This document shows positions 33,903 to 42,584 of a stretch of DNA of 64,000 nucleotides, in pieces. Both the position numbers and the translations under genes were made by a program. Under the pieces are notes generated by a model that saw nothing but the letters and a program-made list of their open reading frames with translations, searched no databases and was not told where the DNA came from. The first letter of the stretch is position 1. Each line of letters starts with the position of its first letter. Where the stretch lies: assembly GCF_003952725.1 (NCBI RefSeq), contig NZ_CP032509.1, forward strand, positions 2,318,001 through 2,382,000, in the 5' to 3' direction. Source of the stretch: Georhizobium profundi. GTDB taxonomy: Bacteria; Pseudomonadota; Alphaproteobacteria; Rhizobiales; Rhizobiaceae.

Positions 33903-34145
33903 TCAGGCGATGTGGATAGAATAATCCTCGATCACCGTGTTGGCCAGGAGCTTGTCGCACATGGCCTTGAGGTCGGATTCGGCTTTCGTGCGGTCGTCGG
34001 TCTGCAATTCCAGGTCGAAGACCTTGCCCTGGCGGACATGGCCGACGCCGTCGAAGCCGAGTGCGCCGAGGGCGCCTTCTATCGCTTTGCCCTGCGGGTC
34101 GAGGACACCGTTCTTGAGCGTTACGGTTACGCGTGCCTTGATCAC
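33903..34145 (-). CDS. purS: phosphoribosylformylglycinamidine synthase subunit PurS
   Basis: An 80-residue PurS, the small bridging subunit of the PurLQS complex. The family pattern is complete: VTVTLKNGVLDPQGKAIEGALGALGF split over strand and helix, then VGHVRQGKVFDLEL and a C-terminal DYSIHI. It follows purC by 18 bp on the same strand; purQ and purL lie further on, separated by two foreign genes. Confidence 0.96.
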   Translation of the reverse strand: MIKARVTVTLKNGVLDPQGKAIEGALGALGFDGVGHVRQGKVFDLELQTDDRTKAESDLKAMCDKLLANTVIEDYSIHIA

Positions 34146-34163
34146 TCGTCTTTTCCTCGGATG

Positions 34164-34928
34164 CTATTTAACCAGGACGGGGCCGGTGCCGCGGACGGGT
34201 TCGTTCTCGTTCATGATGCCGAGGCGGCGCGCAACTTCCTGGTAGGCTTCGACGAGACCGCCGAGGTCGCGGCGGAAGCGGTCCTTGTCCATCTTCTCGT
34301 TGGTCTGGATATCCCAGAGACGGCACGAGTCGGGCGAGATTTCGTCGGCCACGATGATGCGCATCATGTCGCCTTCGAAGAGGCGGCCGCATTCGATCTT
34401 GAAGTCGACGAGCTGGATGCCGACGCCGAGGAAGAGGCCGGTGAGGAAATCGTTGACGCGGATGGCGAGCGCCATGATGTCGTCGATCTCTTGCGGGCTT
34501 GCCCAGCCGAAGGCGGTGATGTGCTCTTCGGAGACCATCGGGTCGTCGAGCGCATCGGCCTTGTAATAGAACTCGATGATGGAGCGCGGCAGGACGGTGC
34601 CTTCCTCGATGCCGAGGCGCTTGGCGAGCGAGCCGGCGGCGACGTTGCGCACCACGATCTCGAGCGGAATGATCTCGACTTCCTTGATCAGCTGCTCGCG
34701 CATGTTGAGCCGCTTGATGAAGTGCGTCGGGATGCCGATCCGGTTCAGATGCGTGAAGACGTATTCGGAAATCCTGTTGTTGAGGACGCCCTTGCCGTCG
34801 ATGACATCGTGCTTCTTCTTGTTGAACGCGGTCGCGTCGTCCTTGAAGAACTGGATCAGAGTGCCAGGCTCCGGTCCTTCATAAAGGATCTTGGCCTTGC
34901 CTTCGTAGATGCGGCGGCGACGGTTCAT
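34164..34928 (-). CDS. purC: phosphoribosylaminoimidazole-succinocarboxamide synthase
   Basis: A 254-residue SAICAR synthetase, which joins CAIR and aspartate. Signatures are [15 protein letters not shown] at the start, [29 protein letters not shown] strand ([19 protein letters not shown]) and [10 protein letters not shown] followed by [14 protein letters not shown]. It is the first gene of the purC-purS pair and is divergent from the ATPase zeta subunit gene across 289 bp. Confidence 0.97.
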   Translation of the reverse strand: MNRRRRIYEGKAKILYEGPEPGTLIQFFKDDATAFNKKKHDVIDGKGVLNNRISEYVFTHLNRIGIPTHFIKRLNMREQLIKEVEIIPLEIVVRNVAAGSLAKRLGIEEGTVLPRSIIEFYYKADALDDPMVSEEHITAFGWASPQEIDDIMALAIRVNDFLTGLFLGVGIQLVDFKIECGRLFEGDMMRIIVADEISPDSCRLWDIQTNEKMDKDRFRRDLGGLVEAYQEVARRLGIMNENEPVRGTGPVLVK

Positions 34929-35217
34929 GATGATCTTTTACTCTTGAGTGGCGGGCAAGGGTGTTCAAGCGGCTTGGTCAGCGCAGCCAGGTCCTGCCCG
35001 GATGATGGTCGTTGTGTCGTGGCGAGTGCTTATCCGATATGGCGTGCGGACACAATTGTTCCGTTCCGGCCATGCCCGACCTTTTCGTCTCAGGCACTGC
35101 ATCGCTTCTCTGCGACATCGTTGCGGGCTGCCTTTTCAACGACATGGAATCCGACCATAGTCCGCCCCGACGGTGCCGAACAGGCACTGAAATGCGAACG
35201 GAAACGGGAGACGACGC

Positions 35218-35541
35218 ATGGCTGCAAGCATGGACGACCGCCAGAAGGCATTCGAAAGCAAATTCGCCCATGACGCCGACCTGCGCTTCAAGGCCGAAGC
35301 GCGGCGCAACAAGCTTCTGGGACTTTGGGCAGCCGACCTGATCGGAAAGAAGGGCGACGACGCCGCGGAATACGCCAAGGAAGTGGTGAAATCCGATTTC
35401 CAGGAAGCGGGCGACGAGGACGTGTTCCGCAAGGTGCGCGGCGATCTCGATGCGGCAGGGGCGAATGTTTCCGATGAACAGCTGCGCGGCAAGATGATCG
35501 AGCTGATGGCCGAGGCCATCCAGCAGGTGCAAAGCAACTGA
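35218..35541 (+). CDS. DUF1476 protein, F1-ATPase inhibitor zeta subunit
   Basis: A 107-residue four-helix protein of the DUF1476 family. Members are the zeta subunit of alphaproteobacterial F1Fo-ATP synthase, a natural inhibitor that blocks rotation in the hydrolytic direction through its N-terminal segment. Signatures are DDRQKAFESKFAHD, LRFKAEARRNKLLGLWAA and VVKSDFQEAGDEDVFRKVR. A GGGAG ribosome-binding site precedes ATG 35218; ATG 35230 also fits. The ATP synthase operon itself is elsewhere. A small gap separates it from the aldolase gene. Confidence 0.92.
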   Translation: MAASMDDRQKAFESKFAHDADLRFKAEARRNKLLGLWAADLIGKKGDDAAEYAKEVVKSDFQEAGDEDVFRKVRGDLDAAGANVSDEQLRGKMIELMAEAIQQVQSN

Positions 35542-35566
35542 CGTCTGAGCCGGGAGGAGGGCGATC

Positions 35567-36331
35567 GTGACGCTTGCCGATAAACTGAATGCCGGTGAAA
35601 CGGTTCTGACGGCGTGGTCGACGCTCGCCGCGCCCGCTGTGGTGGAGCTTCTCGCTCGCGCCGATTTCGAAGCGGTGACGCTCGACATGCAGCATGGCGC
35701 CCACAGCGTCGACAGCGTGCATGACGGGATTCTCGCAATTGCCGCTGCAGGCAAGCCCGCGATCGTGCGCATACCAGTCGGGCGAAACGACATGGTCAGC
35801 CGGGCGCTCGATTTCAGCGCGGACGCCATCATCGCGCCGATGATCAACTCGGTGGAGGATGCGCGGGCGTTTGCCGCTCATGCCAAATATCTGCCGGTCG
35901 GGCAGCGTTCCTGGGGGCCGGCACGCGCGCTGTCGATGCGCGGGATCCAGAAGGGCCAGGACTATCTGAGTTCGGCCAATGACAAGACGGTCGCCTTCGC
36001 GATGATCGAGACGCGGGCGGCGCTTGCCTCGCTCGATGAGATCCTGGCCGTTCCGGGGATCGACGGCGTGTTCGTCGGACCTTCGGATTTCTCGATCTCG
36101 TGGACGAACGGCGCGGCAGTCGATCCGCACCATGAGGAGATGACCGAGGCGATTGCCGACATCGGGCGCCGGGCGAGGGCAGCGGGAAAGCATGCGGGCG
36201 TTTTCGTCTTCGATGCGCCGCGGACCCAATCCTACGTCAAGATGGGGTTCAACCTGCTCTCCGTCATTCACGACGGGGCTTATCTCTCGCTCGGCATGAG
36301 CACGATGCTCGACCAGGCGAGAAACGGCTGA
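35567..36331 (+). CDS. HpcH/HpaI family aldolase
   Basis: A 254-residue class II aldolase of the HpcH/HpaI family, which cleaves 2-keto-4-hydroxy acids with a divalent metal. Motifs are VTLDMQHGAHSVDSV, the IIAPMINSVEDARAF strand, a GPARA arginine loop, MIETRAAL with the metal-binding Glu, and GVFVGPSDFSISW with the metal-binding Asp. GTG 35567 has GGGAGGAGGG upstream. It lies 25 bp after the zeta subunit gene, so they may be co-transcribed, though no functional link is apparent. Confidence 0.9.
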   Translation: MTLADKLNAGETVLTAWSTLAAPAVVELLARADFEAVTLDMQHGAHSVDSVHDGILAIAAAGKPAIVRIPVGRNDMVSRALDFSADAIIAPMINSVEDARAFAAHAKYLPVGQRSWGPARALSMRGIQKGQDYLSSANDKTVAFAMIETRAALASLDEILAVPGIDGVFVGPSDFSISWTNGAAVDPHHEEMTEAIADIGRRARAAGKHAGVFVFDAPRTQSYVKMGFNLLSVIHDGAYLSLGMSTMLDQARNG

Positions 36332-36359
36332 ACCACTGTGGTCGTAATGATCTCGTCGG

Positions 36360-36923
36360 TCAGACGACCGGTGGGCTCAGCTTCTGCAGGAATTTCGCGA
36401 AGACCAGAAGCCCCTCGGGCCAGGGGCCGTGGCCCGATTCGGCGTTGATGTGGCCGATCTCGCCACCGTCGACGAGCAGCGAGCCCCAGGCGCCCGCGAT
36501 GTCCTCGGCGACGTCATAGGCGCAGAATGGGTCGTTGCGGCTTGCCACCACGATCGAGGGGAACGGCAGGGGTTCGCGCGAATAGGGACCGAAGGTCATC
36601 AGGTGCTTGGGTCGGATCGCCTCGTTCGCCACGTCGGGCGGTGCCACCAGGAATGCGCCGGCAATCGGTCGCCGATAATCCGCAATGGCCTGAACGGCCG
36701 TCGCCACGCCCAGAGAATGCGCAACGATGATCACGGGGCGGGTCGACGCGTTCACGGCGTCTGCCATGCTCGCGGTCCACTCGGCGCGGTCGGGCTTCGA
36801 CCATGAGGCCTGTTCGACGCGCCGTGCGGTGGAGAGCTTCGCTTCCCAGCGGGTCTGCCAGTGGTCAGGTCCGGAATTGGTGTAGCCGGGGACGATGAGG
36901 ATATCGGTTTCTGCAGCTTTCAT
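36360..36923 (-). CDS. RBBP9/YdeN-type serine hydrolase
   Basis: A 187-residue small alpha/beta hydrolase. PGYTNSGPDHWQTRWE opens the domain, the nucleophile is in VAHSLG, the acid probably in ASRNDPFC and the base in SGHGPWPEG, as in the RBBP9/YdeN group. The start is unsure: ATG 36923, 36935 and 36956 are in frame and none has a good ribosome-binding site. 36923 leaves the least unexplained N-terminus. Longer starts would run into the palindrome at 36987-37018. The substrate is unknown. Confidence 0.85.
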   Translation of the reverse strand: MKAAETDILIVPGYTNSGPDHWQTRWEAKLSTARRVEQASWSKPDRAEWTASMADAVNASTRPVIIVAHSLGVATAVQAIADYRRPIAGAFLVAPPDVANEAIRPKHLMTFGPYSREPLPFPSIVVASRNDPFCAYDVAEDIAGAWGSLLVDGGEIGHINAESGHGPWPEGLLVFAKFLQKLSPPVV

Positions 36924-36986
36924 GGTCAAGCTCATGTGCGTTTGCGGCGAAGCCATGTCAACTGCGTTGCTCGACTTCTGCACGTC

Positions 36987-37018
36987 CTTGAATGGGAATT
37001 GAATGGGCCCATTCAAGG
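36987..37018. repeat. nested palindrome and direct repeat between divergent genes
   Basis: TTGAATGGG occurs twice in tandem (36989-36997 and 36999-37007), and the second copy forms a perfect 18-bp palindrome with CCCATTCAA (37008-37016). The outer arms CCTTGAATGGG (36987-36997) and CCCATTCAAGG (37008-37018) also pair. The site lies in the 154 bp between the divergent serine hydrolase and membrane-anchored protein genes, as expected of an operator; a cruciform or attenuator is the alternative. Confidence 0.6.
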
Positions 37019-37077
37019 GCAGTTTGGCCGGCTTGGTCTAATCCCTCGTTTCAGTTGAGATACGAAAGGATCAGACC

Positions 37078-37491
37078 ATGACGAACGAATTTTCAGAGAC
37101 CGCCGGCCAGTCGGCCGCAACCGTCACGCCACCGAACGCCGCTGATGGCGCGCAAGCGCTGGAGCGGCGTATGGCACGGATCGAGGCGCAGCTTGAGCGA
37201 CTTGCCGTCGCGCTTCAAACCTCAACAGCAAACCGGACGGATGCAGCGGCTGCTGCCGGACGCGATGCCGAGCCGGTCGACGGCGTCGAGCTTGGCGGCC
37301 GGGCGAAGGTCGAGACGCTTCACCGTGAACCGACAGCAAGCCGTGTGACGGCCAAGCGCGTGTCGGACGGCGTTGCCAGCTCCATGGCCGGAGCCGATGC
37401 CACTGTGCGCGACTGGTTCGACCGCAGGCCGTTCCTGTTCATGACGGGGCTCTTCATTGCGGCCCTCGTCGTTTTCCAGATCATCGATTAA
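37078..37491 (+). CDS. tail-anchored membrane protein of unknown function
   Basis: A 137-residue protein with a polar, Ala/Thr-rich N-terminus, a short coiled coil (ALERRMARIEAQLERLAVAL, residues 27-46), a low-complexity middle and one C-terminal transmembrane helix (FLFMTGLFIAALVVFQII). This suggests a tail-anchored inner-membrane protein with its bulk in the cytoplasm. No family was recognised. AAAGGATC precedes ATG 37078. It is convergent with purB, 24 bp away. Confidence 0.75.
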   Translation: MTNEFSETAGQSAATVTPPNAADGAQALERRMARIEAQLERLAVALQTSTANRTDAAAAAGRDAEPVDGVELGGRAKVETLHREPTASRVTAKRVSDGVASSMAGADATVRDWFDRRPFLFMTGLFIAALVVFQIID

Positions 37492-37515
37492 GCGCAGACC
37501 GGATGGCGGGGCCGC

Positions 37516-38823
37516 TCAGGCCTCGCCGAAGACGCGGACAAAGATCGTGTCGACGTGCTTGGTGTGATAGGCGAGATCGAACTTCTCGCGGATCTGGTCT
37601 TCCGAAAGGGCGGCCGTGACTTCAGCGTCGGCGAGGAGCTCCGTCAGGAAGTCCTTGCCTTCCTCCCAGACCTTCATCGCGTTGCGCTGGACGAGGCGGT
37701 AGGAATCCTCGCGGCTGACGCCGGCCTGGGTCAGCGCCAGCAGAACGCGCTGCGAGTGGATCAGGCCGCGGAACTTGTTCATGTTGGCCAGCATGTTGTC
37801 TGGGTAGATCACCAATTTCTCGATGACGCCGGCGAGGCGGTTCAGCGCGAAGTCAAGCGTGATCGTGGTGTCCGGGCCAATGGCGCGCTCGACGCTCGAA
37901 TGGCTGATGTCCCGCTCGTGCCAGAGTGCGACATTCTCGAGCGCCGGCGTGACCGACATACGGACGAGGCGGGCGAGACCGGTCAGATTTTCGGTAAGCA
38001 CCGGGTTACGCTTGTGCGGCATGGCGGACGAGCCCTTCTGGCCGGGCGAGAAGAACTCTTCCGCTTCCAGGACCTCGGTGCGCTGCATGTGCCGGATTTC
38101 GATGGCAACGTTTTCGATCGACGAGGCGATGACGCCGAGCGTTGCGAAGAACATGGCGTGGCGGTCGCGCGGAATGACCTGGGTGGAGATCGGCTCGGGC
38201 TTCAGGCCGAGCTTGGCGCAGACATGCTCTTCCACGGACGGATCGATATTGGCGAAAGTGCCGACGGCGCCCGAAATCGCGCCGGTGGCGATCTCTGCAC
38301 GGGCGGCGACGAGCCGGTCGCGGCCGCGCGCCATTTCGGCATAGAAGCGCGCGAAGGTGAGGCCCATCGTGGTCGGCTCGGCATGGATGCCGTGGCTGCG
38401 ACCGATGCGGACGGTATCCTTGTGCTCGAAGGCGCGCTTCTTCAGCGCAGCCAGAACGCGGTCCATATCGGCGAGAAGCAGGTCGGCAGCGCGCACGAGT
38501 TGGATGTTGAGCGTCGTGTCGAGAACGTCCGACGAGGTCATGCCCTGGTGCACGAAGCGGGAGTCCGGCCCGATGAATTCGGCAAGATGGGTCAGGAAGG
38601 CGATGACGTCGTGCTTGGTGACGGCTTCGATTTCATCGATGCGGGCGACGTCGAATTCGGCTTTGCCGCCTTTTTCCCAGATGGTGGCGGCGGCTTCCTT
38701 GGGGATGACGCCAAGCTCGGCCAGCGCGTCGCAAGCATGCGCCTCGATCTCGAACCAGATGCGGAACTTCTGTTCCGGCGACCAGATGGCGACCATGTCG
38801 GGGCGGGAATAGCGCGGGATCAT
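37516..38823 (-). CDS. purB: adenylosuccinate lyase
   Basis: A 435-residue lyase that removes fumarate from SAICAR and from adenylosuccinate, at two steps of purine synthesis. Signatures are the MIPRYSRPDMVAIWS start, FVHQGMTSSDVLDT, RSHGIHAEPTTMG and the fumarase-type GSSAMPHKRNPVLTEN. It is on the same strand as the other pur genes but about 2.6 kb from purC, with unrelated genes between. Confidence 0.97.
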   Translation of the reverse strand: MIPRYSRPDMVAIWSPEQKFRIWFEIEAHACDALAELGVIPKEAAATIWEKGGKAEFDVARIDEIEAVTKHDVIAFLTHLAEFIGPDSRFVHQGMTSSDVLDTTLNIQLVRAADLLLADMDRVLAALKKRAFEHKDTVRIGRSHGIHAEPTTMGLTFARFYAEMARGRDRLVAARAEIATGAISGAVGTFANIDPSVEEHVCAKLGLKPEPISTQVIPRDRHAMFFATLGVIASSIENVAIEIRHMQRTEVLEAEEFFSPGQKGSSAMPHKRNPVLTENLTGLARLVRMSVTPALENVALWHERDISHSSVERAIGPDTTITLDFALNRLAGVIEKLVIYPDNMLANMNKFRGLIHSQRVLLALTQAGVSREDSYRLVQRNAMKVWEEGKDFLTELLADAEVTAALSEDQIREKFDLAYHTKHVDTIFVRVFGEA

Positions 38824-38912
38824 CGGCGGGCCTGTCTTTGACGATGGAAAGGGAAGCTGCGGAGCCTCTAGCAGAGCTGGTCGGCTTGCTCAAATGTGGT
38901 GCACGAAGTCGC

Positions 38913-39593
38913 TCAGCGCGCGGCCTCGGCGGCCTGGCGGATGGCGTCGATATTGGCGCGGTAACCCTCGACGCCGTCACCCTTGAAGACGGCCGAACCG
39001 GCGACGAGCGCGTTGACGCCGGCGGCCGCGGCAAGCGGTGCGGTCTCGGGCGTGATGCCGCCATCGATCTCGAGATCGATCGGCCGGTCGCCGATCATGG
39101 CATTGAGCTTGCGGCACTTCTCGACGACGCCGGGTATGAATTTCTGGCCGCCGAAGCCCGGATTGACGCTCATGACGAGGATGAGATCGACCATGTCGAG
39201 GACATATTCGACGACATGCTCGGGCGTTCCGGGGTTGAGCGAGACGCCGGCCTTCTTGCCGAGCGCACGGATCGCCTGCAGCGAGCGGTGCAGATGCGGG
39301 CCGGCTTCGGCATGGACGGTGATGATGTCGCAGCCGGCTTTGGCGAAGGCTTCGAGATAGGGGTCGGTGGGCGCGATCATCAGGTGGCAATCGAAGACCG
39401 CGTCGGTATGGGGTCGCAGCGCCTTGATGACATCGGGACCGTAGGAAATATTCGGAACGAAATGGCCGTCCATCACGTCGAGATGGATCCAGTCGGCGCC
39501 GGCTTCGACGACGTCGCGGACTTCTTCGCCGAGGCGGGCATAGTCGGACGCGAGGATCGAGGGAGCGATACGGATCGGGCGCTTGGCGGACAT
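38913..39593 (-). CDS. rpe: ribulose-phosphate 3-epimerase
   Basis: A 226-residue TIM-barrel epimerase that interconverts ribulose 5-phosphate and xylulose 5-phosphate. Signatures are [48 protein letters not shown] and [10 protein letters not shown] with its phosphate-binding AGSAVF. ATG 39593 is set by the family start. It lies 89 bp upstream of purB on the same strand; supply of pentose phosphate for purine synthesis is a possible link. Confidence 0.97.
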   Translation of the reverse strand: MSAKRPIRIAPSILASDYARLGEEVRDVVEAGADWIHLDVMDGHFVPNISYGPDVIKALRPHTDAVFDCHLMIAPTDPYLEAFAKAGCDIITVHAEAGPHLHRSLQAIRALGKKAGVSLNPGTPEHVVEYVLDMVDLILVMSVNPGFGGQKFIPGVVEKCRKLNAMIGDRPIDLEIDGGITPETAPLAAAAGVNALVAGSAVFKGDGVEGYRANIDAIRQAAEAAR

Positions 39594-39674
39594 TGTGCGG
39601 GGTCTCCGGGATTTCTGGCGGCGCGCGGACGCGTTAACACCTGTGGCCGGGCGGCACAACGCGCGTGGGCGCGC

Positions 39675-40691
39675 TCAGCGCGGCGCATCCCCGAATTTCT
39701 GGCGCCATGTGGGCAGGACGTCGCCCTCGGCAGGCGTTGCGGCATAGACGCCGCGCGCGATGGCGCGGGCCATAGTGGCCGATGCGGCAGCACAGAGCGC
39801 GATCGCATCAGTGTCGGCAAAGGCGCGACCACTCGTGCCGGTGGCAAGCGCGAAGATGAGGTCGCCATCCATCGGCGTATGGGCCGGCCAGATGGCGCGG
39901 GCGAAGCCGTCATGGGCGGCACTCGCCAGGCGCTTTGCCTCAGCCTTGGTCAGCACGGCGTCGGTGGCAATCACCGCGATCGTGGTGGCACCGCCGGGCT
40001 CGTGTGTGCTGAGCTTGGTGATGATATGGTCGGCATCTTGCGGCATGGTGGCGGGTAGGCCGAGGCCGCCGAATTCGCCATTCTTCTCGAACGGCGCTGC
40101 CAGGAAATGGCCCCGATCGCCGAACCCGACGGAGCCGACGGCATTGACGGCGACGAGCGCGGCGATGGTCGTGCCATCGGACAGGACGGTGGATGCCGTG
40201 CCGAGACCGCCCTTCAGGCCGGCGGTGAGCGCGCCGACGCCGGCGCCAGCGGAGCCGATCGCAAAGGTCTTTGCGGCAGCTTGTGCGGCATCATAGCCGA
40301 GCTCGCGGTAGGGCGGGTAGCGGCCCCAGGCCTTGTCGCCGCCATTCATCAGATCGAACAGGATGGCGGCCGGCACGATCGGTATGCGGTGATCGCCAAC
40401 GGCAAAGCCGCGCCCCGTTTCACGCAGGCGCGCCTGGACGCCCGAGGCTGCATCGAGTCCGAAGGCGGAGCCGCCGGCGAGCACAATGGCATCGACCGCG
40501 GCAACGGTGTTTTCGGGCTCAAGAAGATCGGTTTCGCGCGTGCCGGGCGCACCGCCAAGGATCTTGACCGCGGCGGTGGCGGGCCGATCGCAGACGACGA
40601 CGGTGACGCCCGATTTCAGGCGATGATCCTCGGCATTGCCGACGAGCAGGCCCGAAACATCCGTCAAACTGTTGGTCGACCCGGGGCGCAT
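39675..40691 (-). CDS. P1 (DmpA-like) family peptidase
   Basis: A 338-residue member of the P1/DmpA family of self-processing N-terminal nucleophile aminopeptidases. Features are SLTDVSGLLVGNAED at the start, DAIVLAGGSAFGLDAASGV, VGALTAGLKGGLGTAS and a C-terminal TDAIALCAAASATMARAIARGVY. Some relatives act on beta-amino acid or 6-aminohexanoate oligomers; the substrate here is unknown. The start is 5 bp after the stop of the upstream binding-protein gene, so the two are probably co-transcribed and may serve one peptide substrate. Confidence 0.88.
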   Translation of the reverse strand: MRPGSTNSLTDVSGLLVGNAEDHRLKSGVTVVVCDRPATAAVKILGGAPGTRETDLLEPENTVAAVDAIVLAGGSAFGLDAASGVQARLRETGRGFAVGDHRIPIVPAAILFDLMNGGDKAWGRYPPYRELGYDAAQAAAKTFAIGSAGAGVGALTAGLKGGLGTASTVLSDGTTIAALVAVNAVGSVGFGDRGHFLAAPFEKNGEFGGLGLPATMPQDADHIITKLSTHEPGGATTIAVIATDAVLTKAEAKRLASAAHDGFARAIWPAHTPMDGDLIFALATGTSGRAFADTDAIALCAAASATMARAIARGVYAATPAEGDVLPTWRQKFGDAPR

Positions 40692-40696
40692 GGTGT

Positions 40697-41836
40697 CTAC
40701 CGACTTGCGCGCTCAGCGCCATCGAGCGGCACGAGGCGGCCATCCTGCGAAATGCGCAGCACGTAGGGCGCCTCGTCGGACTGGTCGGTGCCGAACTCGA
40801 CCGGTCCGATCGCTGTCGCGAAGGTTTCCGTGCGCAGCGTCTCGGCGAGGTCCGTTTCAGCGCTCGATGCCAGAGCCTTGGCGGCGGCGGCGATTTCGGC
40901 GGCGGCGTAGATGGGCAGCAGATAGGCGTCGTCGGCGCGGCGGTCGAGATCGTCGCGCTCGCGCAGCAGGGTTTCGATCGCTTCGATGGCACCGGCTGCT
41001 TCGTCGTCAGGTGCCGGGCGTTCGGCGACCATTGCCAACACGCCGTCGGGAAGCGGGGCCGCACCATCGGCAGCCTGTAGCGCATCGCCGCCCATGAAGG
41101 TGAGGTTCAGACCTGCCTGAGCGGCATCGCGCGCCATGATTGCGACATCGGCCCGGTCGCCACCGACGAAGACGTGGCTGACGCCGGCGGCGGCGAGCCG
41201 TCGGACGAGGCCGAATTGCAGCTCCTCGGCGGGACGGTAATTGTCGATGAAGCTTGGCGTGATGCCGCCTTGCTCCAGTTCAAGCCGCACGGTTTCGGCG
41301 AGATCTCGGCCATAGATCGTGCCGTCTTCGATCAGCGCGAAGGGCTGGTCGGACCAGCGCGCGGCAATGGCTTGCGCGATCGCCGTCGCTTCCGCTTCGG
41401 CGGAAGGTGCAATGCGGAAGAGCGGCCAACCGCCCGCCAGCGCATCTTCCATGACGATGCCGGCTCGCAGGCTGACGCTGATTGCCGGAATGTCGGCATC
41501 GGCCAGGATCGGCATCACCTGGTTGACCGTCTCGGCACAGAAGAGACCGATGACGGCATCGACATCGGAATCAACCATGAGTTCGGCCGCACCTGCCGCG
41601 TTCGCATCGCTGCAGGGCTCGACCGCGTCAATGATGGTGACCGACAGATCGGTGTGGGAGGTTGCAAAGGCATCGAGCGCGATGCCTGCCTGTTCGCCGA
41701 TGATCGCGAGCGTGCCATCCGTCGGCGCGATGAGGCCGAGACGCAGTTCCTCAGCGCTTGCGGCCGCAGGCAGCATCGCGACCGCCGCGGCAAGCGCGAC
41801 TGCCTGACCAGAGCTTTTGGCAACGGCTTTCACCAC
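40697..41836 (-). CDS. Leu/Ile/Val-type periplasmic binding protein
   Basis: A 379-residue substrate-binding protein of the Peripla_BP_6 (LivJ-like) fold. Its signal peptide (VALAAAVAMLPAAASAEE) is followed by LRLGLIAPTDGTLAIIGEQAGIA split over the first strand and helix, and DVDAVIGLFCAETVNQVMPI. No permease or ATPase subunit is adjacent. The start is GTG 41836 (or 41833), with AAGGGACG upstream; longer frames lack a signal peptide at their N-terminus. It is 5 bp from the P1 peptidase gene. Confidence 0.82.
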   Translation of the reverse strand: MVKAVAKSSGQAVALAAAVAMLPAAASAEELRLGLIAPTDGTLAIIGEQAGIALDAFATSHTDLSVTIIDAVEPCSDANAAGAAELMVDSDVDAVIGLFCAETVNQVMPILADADIPAISVSLRAGIVMEDALAGGWPLFRIAPSAEAEATAIAQAIAARWSDQPFALIEDGTIYGRDLAETVRLELEQGGITPSFIDNYRPAEELQFGLVRRLAAAGVSHVFVGGDRADVAIMARDAAQAGLNLTFMGGDALQAADGAAPLPDGVLAMVAERPAPDDEAAGAIEAIETLLRERDDLDRRADDAYLLPIYAAAEIAAAAKALASSAETDLAETLRTETFATAIGPVEFGTDQSDEAPYVLRISQDGRLVPLDGAERASR

Positions 41837-42072
41837 GAGGTTCGTCCCTTCGAAATTCCAGCCTGATGTGTAGACGCAAGGCGCCGCCGTTCCAACATCA
41901 AATAGCGTCCTGACATGCTTAGCTTGAGCCCGCATGTGCGATGCGCGGATTGACGACGGCGCCGTCAAAGGCGCAAGAGCGCTCCTGTAATTGCGTCATT
42001 CACCGCCTATGTAAAAGGAGCGGGCGCGCGCGGCTCGTGCCTGCCTGCCACAAACGTTTCTCGAGGTTCCTG

Positions 42073-42567
42073 GTGCTTCACAAGCAGTCGATCACGCCCG
42101 AAGACTATCGCGAAGCCATGAGCCGGTTCGCCGGGCATGTGCATGTGGTGACGGCGGAATTCGACGGCGTCAAACGCGGCATGACGGCGACGGCGTGCTG
42201 CTCGGTGTCCGATGCGCCGCCAACGGTGCTGGTCTGCATCAACCGCACGAACCCGCGCAACGAAACGTTCTTCAACGCGGGTTCCTTCGCGATCAACACG
42301 CTGGCGATCGATCACGTGCCGGTCGCCAATGCCTTTTCCGGCTTCGCGGATATGACGGATGAGGAACGGTTTTCGGTTGGCGCGTGGGACACGATCACGA
42401 CCGGCGCGCCCACGCTTGCCGATGCGCGCGCGGTTTTCGACTGTCGCGTGCTCGAACTAAAGCCCATGTCGACGCATATGGTGGTGTTCGGGCAGGTTGT
42501 CGGACTGAGGCTGGGCGAACACCGACCGGCTCTCATCTATCTCGACCGGAAGTACCGGGACCTCTGA
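42073..42567 (+). CDS. flavin reductase family protein (DIM6/NTAB)
   Basis: A 164-residue FMN-binding split-barrel flavin reductase, like the reductase components of two-component monooxygenases (HpaC type). Signatures are YREAMSRFAGHVHVVTAEFDG, GMTATACCSVSDAPPTVLVCINR and NPRNETFFNAGSFAINTL. GTG 42073 has GAGG 6 bases upstream. It is the first gene of a six-gene run; the AAA+ gene follows after 17 bp. No oxygenase partner is in the window, so it may supply reduced flavin to another process. Confidence 0.9.
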   Translation: MLHKQSITPEDYREAMSRFAGHVHVVTAEFDGVKRGMTATACCSVSDAPPTVLVCINRTNPRNETFFNAGSFAINTLAIDHVPVANAFSGFADMTDEERFSVGAWDTITTGAPTLADARAVFDCRVLELKPMSTHMVVFGQVVGLRLGEHRPALIYLDRKYRDL

Positions 42568-42584
42568 GGAGCCTTGGAGACGCC

